Shown: piece after piece, positions 35,028-45,775 of the stretch | How positions within the stretch are numbered: position 1 is the first letter of the stretch | Layout of the letters: the number at the start of each line of letters is the position of its first letter | DNA from: Trema orientale | Lineage: Eukaryota; Streptophyta; Magnoliopsida; Rosales; Cannabaceae | DNA length: 64,000 nt | Direction of reading: 5' to 3' | NCBI GenBank assembly: GCA_002914845.1 | Contig: JXTC01000010.1 | Coordinates: 1,738,171 to 1,802,170 of the forward strand | Position numbers and translations under genes: made by a program | The notes under the pieces: model-generated | Seen by the model: the letters and a program-made list of their open reading frames with translations, nothing else | Told to the model about the DNA's origin: nothing | Database searches by the model: none

Positions 35028-37400
35028 AGTCTGGCTGGCAAAATATCATGTTCTAAATAATTAAGTATATATATGTATATATATTCTGACCAGATAGCTC
35101 AACATGCAATGTTACAAACTATCTTTCCTAATAATTAAATATTCTGTGACATTTATTTTTAATAAACTTAAATTAAATAATTAATTAAATATTCGGTGAC
35201 TTACTTACAGTTTAATTTTTAATTATCTTCATATAATTTTACGTCAAAAACATTCACAGCATTTACTCGTGGATATTTTTCCCTGACAGTTATAGTTGAG
35301 AACTGGCATTAGGTAGTGGTACATACAATAAACCCACTCAAAGTCGGATGTTTTCAAATTGCGATACTGTGCCACTTCTCGCACTAGAAGTTTCAAACAT
35401 GCTTCACGGACCATTTGAATGATTGAACCAAAAAGTTTACAGAAAACATGTGTTCCCCCACTCCTAAACTAGTGAATGCCAAAGAATAAAGTGTGTATAT
35501 ATATATATATGTATATTTATATTGATACATTATTCCATAGTGCTTAATTACCTATCAATAATCTCTGGTTGCTAAAATGCAATTTATTATGGGAAACATG
35601 ATTAACTACGAAGACTACATATACAAACCTTATCTCAGCAATTAAATGAAAAAAAAAAAGAGAAGATTATGCATAACTTTATAATTATTTCGCTATTCTT
35701 TAAATAATGCCCAACTTCTCATGGCATTTGATACTTTGTAACAGTCGACAAATTATAATTCTCCGAAAAGTTTAAGATAGTAAGCCAATATTATCCTTTT
35801 TTTCTATATAAAACGGACTCCTCAAGAGAATAATATTAATAAAAGTTAAAAAGCTTCAATTACAATGTAAGAACAGAGGATTACAATTTCAAATTTCTAA
35901 AAAAAAGAGATGAAAAATGGATCACAAACAATAATAACAAGATTATGTGCTATTATAATTTTCCAAAAGAAGAAGATAACAAGGACTATGAGCAAACAAT
36001 TGCCTTCACCTGTTATTGGACTACATTCTTATTTGGTAGAGTATTGTGATTTTAATACCGAATGAGATCCATGCCCGCTGAAAAAGAAAAACTAACTTAT
36101 TAGCAATAATTACATATCTAAATCCAAAGAAAAAATTCTCAAATTTAAGATCTAATAAACGGAACTAAAAATCTACACAGATAAAAAATCTGATATTATT
36201 ATAACCAGATCTAAATCTGGACTTATTATAAAAATAAAGGGAAAAAAATGGAAAAATCTCTCATCCCCAAAGGAGACTAAATAGGAGAAGAGAGGAAGAC
36301 AAGAGGTTGGAGAAGGAGATCAAAACACTCCCTCTCCTGCCTCTTGTGAAAGCACCTGGTAAGGGTTTTTTGAGAGGAAAAAAAAATGAGGCTAGGGTAT
36401 TTTTTTCTAAAGATCCTTTTTAGAAAGATTAAAAAAAAATTTATATAATAAAAATTATTTTCCTTTCCTTGTGTAGCTTCATGGCTACATTAAAAATCGT
36501 GTATATACATGATTATATTTAATAATTCATTCAAAATATATTATATATATTTATTTATTTAATAAGGTAACAATCTTAGTCCTTGAATTTTGGCTCATTT
36601 GCAATTTGTTCATTGAAAAAAAAATCCAGTTGTTAAGCCCTTGAATTGACAAGTTTGTTGCGGTAAACTTCTAACTGTTAGTGGTTATTCAATATTTAAT
36701 AGATTCTCCCACGTGTCTTGCATGTAATATAATTGCATTTTAAGATTTATTTCTCCAAAATCGTTTTCTTCTTTTATTTTTTAATAATTTCATATAAACG
36801 AAGGTACAGCAATTCAAACTATTAGACATAAAAATGTAAACCAAAAATTTTATGGATTTTATTTCCCAAAAAAATCTCAACTACTCGAAATGTAATAAAA
36901 GAAAAACCGAACAAAAGAGAAAATATTATATATATATATATATATGGGCTCCTTACAAAATTCCAGACTCAAAGTACTAAAAATTGAACAATTCTGAATT
37001 TTCTAATTTTTTCTGGAAAATTCCGGATTAATTTAGAAAAATATTAATTTTTAAAAATTTTATTAGAAAAATAACACTTTTAAAAAATATTTAGAAAAAT
37101 ATTATTTTTTTTAAGTTGATATTTTTCAATAGTACTCGAAGTAACCAGTTAAGTTACTTAAGGTAACCAATCCAACTACTTGAAGTAACTAATTCAGTTA
37201 CATTAGATAACTCGATTAGCTATCTTAGATATCGTATCAATTAATAAAAAATGATATGTTTCTAAATATTTTTTAAAAATAGGTATTTTTATAATTAAAT
37301 CTGGAATTTTTAGCACAGTTTCAAATTCTAGAATTTTTCATTTTTTTTTCTGAAAAATTACCATAAGAAATCAAATTTTTTGTATATATATATATATATA
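35028..37400. other. AT-rich intergenic DNA, no gene
   Basis: Contains TATATA microsatellites (35496-35510, 36926-36946, 37381-37402) and clustered GTAACT/AGTTAC words at 37140-37205. No credible open frame on either strand. Confidence 0.5.
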
Positions 37401-37402
37401 TT

Positions 37403-37558
37403 TTTTTTAAAAAAAAGTGGGGCTTAACTAATGACCACCACTTATTACAAATTTAAAGGAAAATATCACATAAACACTACCAAGGCTTGAACTCATAACC
37501 CCCAAAATCACACACATATTCTCAAAGCTTTGGACTAACTGAGTTAGTCCCAACTGGC
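37403..37558 (-). repeat. candidate tRNA-derived SINE
   Basis: On the minus strand a head near 37556 reads GGGACTAACTCAGTTAGTCC, resembling a pol III A box. About 50 bases on, GAGTTCAAGCC (37483-37493) matches the B box consensus GGTTCRANNCC closely. It runs into T/A-rich sequence at about 37400. Boundaries and duplication not determined. Confidence 0.45.
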
Positions 37559-37619
37559 AATTTTCTGTATATATATCACGCTTGCTATGGGCAACAACGA
37601 TCACCCATAAATAGGCTAC

Positions 37620-37842
37620 TCTAATGTGAGAGGGGAATTATGGTGGATAGGAATCTTTTGATGTCAACGAAGATGAAGCGGAACTGGAAATTGCCTGATA
37701 TCCAAGGGTTCCTGGTCATTAATGCCGTCGGTGACAGTACCAGATTTGGGCTTAAATCACTTCTTTTGGAGTGTCTCTCGGTCGATTACGCAAGAAATTG
37801 AAGCTTTGGTTTCACTGTTTACCCTTCTCCCTAGGTCTCCAC
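37620..37842 (+). pseudogene. alpha-tubulin pseudogene, left part
   Basis: The translation shows IQGFLVINAVGDSTRFGLKS, LLLECLSVDYARN, a stop, then SFGFTVYPSP, a stop and VST. It matches the conserved alpha-tubulin region whose GGGTGSG nucleotide-binding loop here has become GDSTRFG. Two nonsense codons and a small deletion before the first block show that it is not functional. It stops at the 5-bp target duplication TCCAC (37838-37842) of the copia element and resumes at 43516 in the same frame. Confidence 0.88.
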
Positions 37843-38286
37843 TGTTGAACAAATCAACAATTATAGCTCACCAACCAGCCGTAATAGGAACCGTAACAAG
37901 GTCAGCCGCAATAGGAATAGTGAAAAGGGCAGCCGCAATAGCAATAGTAAAAAGGGCAACCGCAATAGCAATAGTAAAAAAAGCAGTCGCAATAGCAATA
38001 GTGAAAAGAGCAGCCGTAATAGCAATAGTAAAAGATGGTATTCTTCACTTTTAAGTTCTATAAATACGGAGGGTTTTATCACTTGTTTTGTATCCCATTC
38101 TAAAATCCTCTTCCTTTCTAAGAGAAAATTCAAGCCTAGGAATTCCTCTTAGTGTCCCACTTATTTTCTCCTAAATTATTTAGAAAGTGTTTTCTCCTAT
38201 TTCAAGAGAGAGAGGTTCATTTGTTCTCTCCTTGTATTTAGAAAGAAGTGAGTTGTAATCTCCTTTTCATAGTGAAATTCTTTACA
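37843..38286 (+). repeat. 5' LTR fragment of the Tnt1-type copia element
   Basis: Begins TGTTGAACAAATCAACAATT and matches 42932-43376 until GTGAAATTCTTTACA, where it stops abruptly; the full LTR (584 bp) would continue another 140 bases. It carries five to six tandem 27-bp repeats of the form AGCCGCAATAGCAATAGTAA plus AAAGGGC (about 37875-38035) and a TATA-like TATAAATACGGAGGG at about 38059. Tandem repeats in Tnt1 LTRs are transcriptional enhancers, so these may be regulatory (inference). The open frame across them is an artefact of the 27-base period. Confidence 0.9.
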
Positions 38287-38755
38287 GCCTTAGCTTTGAA
38301 GTTATTTTAGTTTCTTGCTGCAGTTCTTATTTTTATTATTTTAGTTTATGCCTTATTTGCTAAAATATTGTTGAAAACTTAGCTATCTTGTATTTGCTAA
38401 AATATTATTGGAATTTTCATTTATATTGTCATTTAATGTTAATTTTCTACATATTATAAAGTTTTTAGATCAAGAATTTTAATGAATAATTATATTTTAA
38501 TAATTATTAATACTTGTATTATTTAGTTTAAATTATAATCAAATTAAATTAAATATGAAATAAATTAAATAATTATAGATAATAAAGGTTAATAAAAAAG
38601 AATATATTGGGAATAAATTTGTAGACAATTATAAAAGTGGGAGCTATTGGGGAAATAAAAAAAGTCTGAATATTACACTAAATTTGGTGTAAAGAATACA
38701 CACCAAATTTAGTGTAATACTATTCATTGTACCAAATTTAGTGTAAAAAATAATG
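38287..38755. other. 465-bp filler at the inversion junction, ending in a hairpin
   Basis: AT-rich DNA with no match to the LTR or the coding region. Near its right end ATTACACTAAATTTGGTGT (38674-38692) and its exact reverse complement ACACCAAATTTAGTGTAAT (38702-38720) form a 19-bp stem with a 9-base loop. A third partial copy, ACCAAATTTAGTGTAA, lies at about 38732. It could be a small inserted element or repair filler. Confidence 0.6.
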
Positions 38756-41163
38756 TTATTGCTGTCATCCATAGGGATACATCCGCCCTTTTGGTAGCCT
38801 TATGGAAAGTTATTGGCTCTACATCCTCTGTTAGAAGGCAGTATGCAATGTTGCTCTCAGTGATATAATCCGAGTGCCATACTGGTGGTCTTCTCTCACG
38901 AGTTGACGGACAAATGTCAGAAACCTCTTTCTCGACTGGTTCTTCTACTTCGTGCTCTGGTGTTGCTTCAGCAGAATCTGAATCTTCAGCATTCTTTTCT
39001 ACCTGAACTGTAATAGTTTCTGGTCTCGTCTCCTTTCTCTTGTAGTTTATTCTCTGCAAATATCATATCTCTGCTGATGACAATCTTATGGGCAATGGGA
39101 TCCCATAAGCGATACCCCTTGACTCTATCAGCATATCCCAAGAATATATACCTTCTGGACTTTGAATCCAGTTGTGTGATTTCTTGAGCGTTGTATATTA
39201 CGTACACAGGACTTCCAAACATATGTAAGCGAGAATAATCAGTTGGTTTATCGGTCCACATCTCCATCGGTGTTTTCAGATCAATCACTGTTGATAGAGA
39301 TCGATTGATCACATAACAGACGGTTTTGACTGCTTCTGCCCAAAATGTCTTAGGTAGACCTGTAGCTCTCAACATTGCTGTTGTCCTTTCTAACAAGATT
39401 CTGTTCATCCGTTCAACCACTTCATTTTGTTGAGGAGTGTACGCCGCTGTGAACTGCCTTTTGATTCCTTCTTATTGACTAAAGTTATCAAATTCGTCGT
39501 TTGTATATTCTCCTCTATTGTCCATCCTCAAACATTTGATCTTCTCTTTAGATTTAAGCTCTATCCACACTTTGAATATTTTGAAGACTGAAAATACATC
39601 TGCCTTTCTCTTGATAAGATACACCCAATATCTCCTGGAGTAATCATCACTAAAAGATACAAAGTATCTAGCTCCTCCTAGGGACATCACTGGTCCTTGC
39701 CAAACATCAGAGTGAACCAAGTCAAGGACTTTCTTACTTCTAGAGCTGGATATGCTAAACTTTAATCTATGCTGCTTGCTTGTGACATAATGCCCATAAA
39801 ATAGTAAAGATATCTGGAAGCAACCTCCGTTCAGAGAGAATCTTCAAGCTTCGTTCCGACATATGACCGAGTTTATGATGCCACATCATCGTTAATTCTT
39901 CTCTAGAATTTGTTGAAGTAACTGATACCTCCACTTCTATCAATGTATCTCTTTTAAGCATGTATAGATTCACTGTGATTTTCTCCGCCTTCATTACTAC
40001 AAACGCGCCCTTCATGATCTTCATGATCCCATTCTCGACACGAGTTTTGCAATCAAGATTATCTAATTGTCCCAAAGACAATAGATTTTTCTTCAGGCCC
40101 TTTACATGTCAAACCTCTTGAATAGTACGAACAGTGCTATCGTACATCTTTATCTTGATGGTGCCATTCCTAACGATCTCTAAGGCATGATTGTTACCAA
40201 CGAACACAGATCCTTCAGAGACAGGTTCATATGTGTGAAACCACTCTCTGTGAGAAGTCATGTGCCATGTTGCTCCCGAATCCACTAACCAAATATCAGT
40301 GAGCTGCCGTCTGTCCTTAGAAACTATTGCTACTTCATTGTAGAGGATTTCTCCATCATCTGGAGTACTTGCCACGTTCCCTTGAGTATTTGATGACTCA
40401 GAGTCCTTTCTTCTGGAATCTCCATTCTTCTTGAGTTGCCAACACTCCATTTTGACGTGCCCTTTCTTGCCACAGTGATAACACTTGACATTCTTCTTAC
40501 TTCTTGACTTTGATCTACCATGACTCTGACTCCCACTGGGGCTGCGTTCTATTGATCTTCCTCTCATAGTTAAAGCCTCTGCTTGCTGTGAACTTGCCAA
40601 TCTGTCTTCTTTATTCTTATGTCGATTTTATTCTTCGAGAACAGCAGCAGTAAGATCGTTGAAAACTAGAGTTGTAGCATTGCTAGTCACATTTATGATG
40701 AGTTGATCATACGAATCAGGTAGACTCCGAAGTAAGATTTTGTACGTTCATTATTCTCTATTTTATGCTCCATTATTGTGAGCTGTGAAAATAGAGTGTT
40801 AAGAGTGTTGATGTGGTCGGCCACTGTTGTTGATTTCACTATCCGAATGGTGTAAAATCTTTTCTTCAAGAAAATTTTGTTACGAAGCGACTTGGCCTGA
40901 TACAACTTTGTCAGTGTATCCCATATCTCCTTGGCTGATTTTTTCTCTTCAATGCTCGATAGGACTTCATCTGCTAGTGCCAGATGTAAGTTAGCGGCAG
41001 TATTAGCATCCATCTCATCCCACTTTTTATCGTCAATTATCTCTGCAGGCCTTTCTCTAATTGCTGCTAGGCAATTATCTTTTCTCAAGATTGCCTTTAT
41101 CTTCATTTTCTACAGAGAGAAATTGCTCCCATTAAACTTCTCAATATCGAATTTTGTCGCCAT
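38724..41163 (-). mobile_element. inverted gag-protease-integrase half of the Tnt1-type copia element
   Basis: On the minus strand: gag starts at ATG 41163 with a stop soon after (a TGG-to-TAG type change at about 41110), then the UBN2-type gag (WDTLTKLYQAKSLRNKIFLK) and a zinc knuckle CYHCGKKGHVKMEC. Protease follows with WLVDSGATWHMT (catalytic Asp kept), then pre-integrase HHKLGHMSERSLKIL. Integrase shows HSDVWQGP, SFSDDYSRRYWVYLI, the second Asp in RMDNRGEY, and MVERMNRILLERT near the Glu position. The frame ends around FHKATKRADVSLWMTAI, precisely where RT should begin. Several stops break the frame between 39470 and 40110. Confidence 0.92.
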
Positions 41164-41300
41164 TTTTGTTCACCATGATTTGTTCAGTTACTACTATTTC
41201 ACTATAAGTGAACAGTACTATATACGTAAATAGTACTGTATACGTGAACAGTACCGTATACATAAAAAGTACCGTCTATGTGAACAGTACTCCAATCAAT

Positions 41301-41313
41301 GGCTCTGGTACCA
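41301..41313 (-). other. primer binding site of the copia element (inverted half)
   Basis: GGCTCTGGTACCA on the plus strand reads TGGTACCAGAGCC on the minus strand, the copia initiator-Met-tRNA primer site with one change. It directly abuts the terminal piece of LTR at 41315-41358. Confidence 0.85.
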
Positions 41314-41314
41314 C

Positions 41315-41358
41315 TGTTACAAGATCGACTTTGCGGAAATGACAACACACAGAGCTAA
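41315..41358 (-). repeat. terminal 44-bp LTR piece, inverted
   Basis: On the minus strand it ends in ...GTAACA next to the primer site. It matches the last 44 bases of the 3' LTR (TTTTAGCTGTGTGTGTTGTC through CTAACA at 43515). It is the missing tail of the 5' LTR, now lying in reverse orientation 3 kb away. Confidence 0.88.
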
Positions 41359-42931
41359 AAGCCCTTCACAAGAACAAGATATGGGATCTTGTTTCGCTGC
41401 CATAAGGAAGGAAAGATATTGGCGCATCAAATAGGTCTACAAGATCAAGCATGATAACAATGATCAAGTGGAGCAGTATTATACGAGATTGGTGGTAAAG
41501 GGATATGCTCAGAAAGAAGGTATTGACTTCAACGAGATATTTTCACCTGTAGTTCGACGGACAATAGTTAGAGCGGTTCTGGTGATGTATACTACGTTTG
41601 ACCTACATCTAGAGCAGCTAGATATGAAAACTACTTTTCTTCATTGAGAACTTGAAGAAGAAATTTATATGCTCCAACCAGAAGGTTTTGCTGAAACAGG
41701 CAAGGAGAACTTGGTTTGCAGGTTGAACAAATCTCTGTACGGTCTCAAAAAAATGCCGAGGTGTTGGCATAAGAGATTTGATTCTTTCATCATAAGTCTT
41801 GGGTATAAAAGACTCAGTTCAGACCACTGCATATACTTTAGAAGGTTTGATGAAGATAGTGATTTCATTATCTTATTGTTATACGTGGACGACATGTTGG
41901 TAGCGGGCCCCAACAAAAGTAGAGTCCAAGAATTGAAGGCACAGTTGGCTAGAGAATTTGATATGAAGGACCTGGGACAAGCAAACAAGATTCTAAGGAT
42001 GCAAATTCACCGAGATAGAAGTAATAGGAAGATTTGGCTTTCTCATAAGAATTATTTGAAGAAAATCTTGCGTCGCTTCAATATGCAAGATTGTAAGCCG
42101 ATTTTTACCCCATTTCCTGTTAACTTCAAGTTATCCTCCAAGATGTATCTTAGCAATGAAGTAGAGAGGATGGAAATGTCTCGAGTACCATATGCATCAG
42201 CGGTGGGAAGCCTAATATTCGCTACGATATGCATAAGACCAGACATTGCACAAGCAGTAGGAGCGGTTATTCGGTATATGGCGAATCCTAGTGGAGAGCA
42301 TTGAAATGGTGTGGAGAGAATTTTGAGGTACACCAAAGGAACCTCAAATTCTGCATTATATTACGGAGGATCAGAATTTACTATCAAAGGATATGTTGAT
42401 TCAGATTTTGTGGGTGATCTTGACAAATAAAAATCTACTACAGGCTATGTGTTTACTCTTGTAGAAGGAGCTGTAAGCTGGGTTTCGAAACTATAAACTG
42501 TTTTGGTTTTATCTACAACAAAAGCAGAATGATGGTGGCTACACAAGTTTGCAAAGAAGCTATTTGGGTTCAAAGATTATTGGAGGAGCTCGGGCACAAA
42601 CAAAAAAAGATTCCTCTATTTTGCGACAGTCAGAGTGCCTTGCACATTGTAAGGAATCTAGCCTTTTATTCTAGGACAAAGCATATTAGCATTCAACATC
42701 ACTTTGTTTGAGAAGTAGTAGAAGATGGAAGTGTAGACATGAAGAAGATTCACACCAAGGAGAACCTAGTAGATATTTTAACCAAATCAATCAACACTGA
42801 CAAGTTCCAATGGTGTAGATTCTCATATGGCCTAACAGATACGTAAGTAGCATAAAAAATTGACAAGCGAAGAAAAAAGAGATTTCTCAAGTGTGAAGAC
42901 ATGATTAAAATCAAGTCTTCAAGTAGGAGAA
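41359..42931 (+). mobile_element. RT and RNase H half of the same copia element, normal orientation
   Basis: Starts mid-gene with KALHKNKIWDLV, the residues that normally follow the integrase-linker end seen at 38760. RT motifs: NEIFSPVVRRTIVRAVL, QLDMKTTFLH then a stop (41646), KSLYGLKKMPRCWHKRFDSF and LLYVDDMLVAGPNKS (catalytic DD kept). RNase H: GYVDSDFVGDLDK then a stop, KSTTGYVFTL, KEAIWVQRLLEELG and CDSQSALHIVRN, ending TKHISIQHHFV. Further stops at 42302 and 42495. A purine tract AAGTAGGAGAA (42921-42931) precedes the 3' LTR. Confidence 0.92.
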
Positions 42932-43515
42932 TGTTGAACAAATTAATAATTATAGCTCACCAACCAGCCGCCATAGGTACAGTAAAAAGGTCAGCCACAA
43001 TAGGAATAGTGAAAAGAGCAGCCGCAATAGTAATAGTAAAAAGGATAGTCATAATAACAATAGTAAAAAGGGCAGTCGCAATAGTAATAGTGAAAAGAGC
43101 AGCCGTAATAGCAATAGTAAAAGATAGTGTTCATCACTTTTAAGTTCTATAAATATGGAGGGCTTCATCACTTGTTTTGTATCCCATTCTAAAATCCTCT
43201 TCCTTTCTAAGAGAGAATTCAAGCCTAGGAATTCCTCATAATGTCCCACTTGTTTTCTCCTAAATTATTTAGAGAGTGTTTTCTCCTATTTCAAGAGAGA
43301 GAGGTTCATTTGTTCTCTCCTTGTATTTAGAGAGAAGTGAGTTGTAATCTTCTTTTCATAGTGAAATTCTTCACAACTTTGTCCGTAGACGTAGCCTAAA
43401 TTGGGTGAACCACGTTAAATCTTTTGTGCCTTATCTTTTTTCATTTTACTCAAATTTTTTTAACTCATATTTTAGCTGTGTGTGTTGTCGCTTCCGCAAA
43501 GTCAATCTCCTAACA
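42932..43515 (+). repeat. 3' LTR of the Tnt1-type copia element (full, 584 bp)
   Basis: TGTTGAAC...CTAACA with the 27-bp tandem repeats (about 42970-43125), TATAAATATGGAGGG at about 43150, and the conserved GTAGACGTAGCCTAAATTGG segment (about 43385). Followed by the target duplication TCCAC (43516-43520), identical to 37838-37842. Confidence 0.93.
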
Positions 43516-43760
43516 TCCACATCAGTGCTGGAGTTGTACAACAGCATTCTCTCCACCCACTCCCTCCTCGAGCACATCGACATAGCGGTGCTTCTCGATA
43601 GCGAAGCCATCTATGACATCTGTCGGCAATTGCTCGACATCGAACTACATACTTACACCAACCTTAACCGCCTCGTCGCATGCCCTGTCATCTCGTCACT
43701 CACGACTGCTTTCTTCCGCAATTAATGTGATCCCAAGTTCTCATCAATATGTATCTTTAT
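43516..43760 (+). pseudogene. alpha-tubulin pseudogene, right part
   Basis: The translation resumes [54 protein letters not shown] and [10 protein letters not shown], matching the alpha-tubulin stretch that follows YPSPQVST. The reading frame runs from the left part across the single TCCAC. After a TAA at 43723 a shifted frame still resembles the next block (AINV). Beyond about 43760 similarity fades. No intron is evident within the preserved segment. Confidence 0.9.
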
Positions 43761-43989
43761 ATAGACATATGTATGTATATGAAGTACCTAATTCTTAGGA
43801 CAGCTTATATTTTTTTATTTATTCACGCATGAAAATTACTCATTACGTGTTTGATAAAATGCCTCCATTATAAATACCACCTATTTGCTCTTGTCTATCA
43901 TTTTTTAATTACTGCTCTAACATTCTTGTTCTTTTAATATGTTATGAATTCATTTAATCCGATATTAATGGTGACTTGTACATGGATTC

Positions 43990-44895
43990 CCACTAAATTA
44001 TTGAACCAATACGCTGTTCAAGGCTTCAAGCTTCTTTCATTTTATTTGGGTTTTGAATGCTATTGTATTCAATAGTTTTTTTTTTTAACGTTTTGTTGAC
44101 AAAGTTATTACACAGAGATATAACTAAGCTTTCTAAGGTGATTAAAAAATCCGTGACTCACTTTAATTATGACCCTAGGTCGTAATTTCTATGACTTATC
44201 ACAACATTTGTTTTTGTAACTACGTACAATACCGTATATGACTTAGTCTCATTATATTTATAAATAATAATTTAATCAAGTCAGACAAGGGAAGATCAAT
44301 TTATTTATGTTAGAAAAATATCAAAAAGCCATTGTTATACAATGTAAAGGCTTAGTTTGCTGTTGTGATATAGGAAAAAATTCTGTGATTAACAGTCAGA
44401 AAATCAGATTACATGGTACTAAATTATGACTGTCATGAATTATATTACTGTAGGTATCACATATATGAGTACTAATAAAGGAAATGCCATAGTTTTTCTT
44501 ATAAAATTAGATTTGTGTGAGACTGGCACAAATTTTGTGACTAGGAGTCACAAATATAGTAACATGTAAAGATTGTATAAATAACAGTAACGTGATCTCA
44601 TAATATTCGTAATGATATAAAATGCACTACGACCATGAGTCACAAAATTGTGACTACAACTTACAAAAATGAGTATTTCTAATTTTAAAGTTAGTAATAA
44701 TAGAAAACAAAATTGTGACCACAAGGTGTTATAAAAATTGTGACAGATGGTTACACATATTCTGACTACGTCGAATCACAATGTTGTGTTATTGTGACAG
44801 ATGGTTACACATATTCTGACTACGTCGAATCACAATGTTATTAACACAGGAAAACATATTATGACTATCTGTCACAAAATTTTTGATAGGTGAGA
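43990..44895. repeat. TGTGAC/GTCACA-rich non-coding repeat region
   Basis: Words GTGACT, GTCACAAA and AATTGTGAC recur on both strands (for example around 44510-44560, 44630-44720, 44735-44885). A 54-bp unit starting ATTGTGACAGATGGTTACAC is duplicated in tandem at 44737 and 44791. Such TGTGAC-type subterminal repeats occur in CACTA and other DNA transposons, but no termini were identified. Confidence 0.5.
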
Positions 44896-45770
44896 TTTGA
44901 GTTTAGTAGAAAGATAGAACGAGCAGATAGAGCATTTGCAAGAATGAAAAAAGTATTACCTTAAGACAAAAGAAAAGAAAGTAATGGTAGAAGCTATACG
45001 TATGAAATGGAAAATATGGGAGAAAGTAAGGAAGAGGAGAGAAATACTCATTTAAAAAAGCATACAATGGCAGAAGAGAATTTTCGAAATGAGCATTTTT
45101 TTTTCTCTCCAAAAAACTACTATGAATATAAATAATTGCTACAAGAAAAGTAAATCTAAAAATTGCTATTAAAAAGGTAAATTGACAGCAAAACACTCCT
45201 ATCCAACATAATTTCCCCATATGAGGGTAGAGGTGGCCTAAATCTTGGAAGGAGATCACCTGTTACTGTATGGTGTCCCTTTCATATCCCATCTTCAAAA
45301 TAAAGACACGTATCTATGAAATGAAATCTTTGTGAAGTCTTGTTTAGATGGTTTAAATTAAAAGAGAAAGAAACTTCAAAGACACATATATATCCCTACT
45401 TTGAAATGTTGCAGAACCAAAAAATCCAAAGGAAAAAAAAATGAAACAAAACAGTCCATCATCCAAGTGGTAAAGAATACTATTCTCAATGAAAATCCAT
45501 AAAGTAGCGCCAAAACTCAAAGAATAATCCAATCCCGAGCAGCAAAAGTGCTATAATATTTCACCAACACAAAAATAGAGCACCCAAGTTGAAGGACAAA
45601 ATAAAAGTAATCTTATTTGAAGCAATTATTACGAAACAAGAAAGATTGTTACTAGTAATTTAATAAAACCCACTGTAATTCCATGAAAGGCAAAAATGGA
45701 ATTATACAAAAATATAGAAGAAAAAGAGAGACATTTCAAATGAATATAGTAAATATTTTCGTAAGATTAT
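44896..45770. other. AT-rich intergenic DNA, no gene
   Basis: A 118-codon minus-strand frame (44903-45259) is Phe/Tyr-rich low-complexity translation of AT-rich DNA with no domain, and I do not call it a gene. Confidence 0.45.
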
Positions 45771-45775
45771 ATTTG

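Noticed and set aside
37722..38054. 110-codon protein with repeated AIAIVK motifs
   Set aside because: The frame crosses from the tubulin pseudogene into the 27-bp LTR repeats; the repeat period is a multiple of three, so the frame stays open by chance. The same happens at 42901-43143.
38724..41163. Two independent copia elements inserted head to head
   Set aside because: No domain is duplicated, the halves meet at consecutive residues, the LTR tail missing on the left is found at the other breakpoint, and only one target duplication exists.
44903..45259. 118-codon minus-strand membrane protein
   Set aside because: It is Phe/Leu/Tyr-rich translation of T-rich DNA, without a promoter, domain or clean boundaries.
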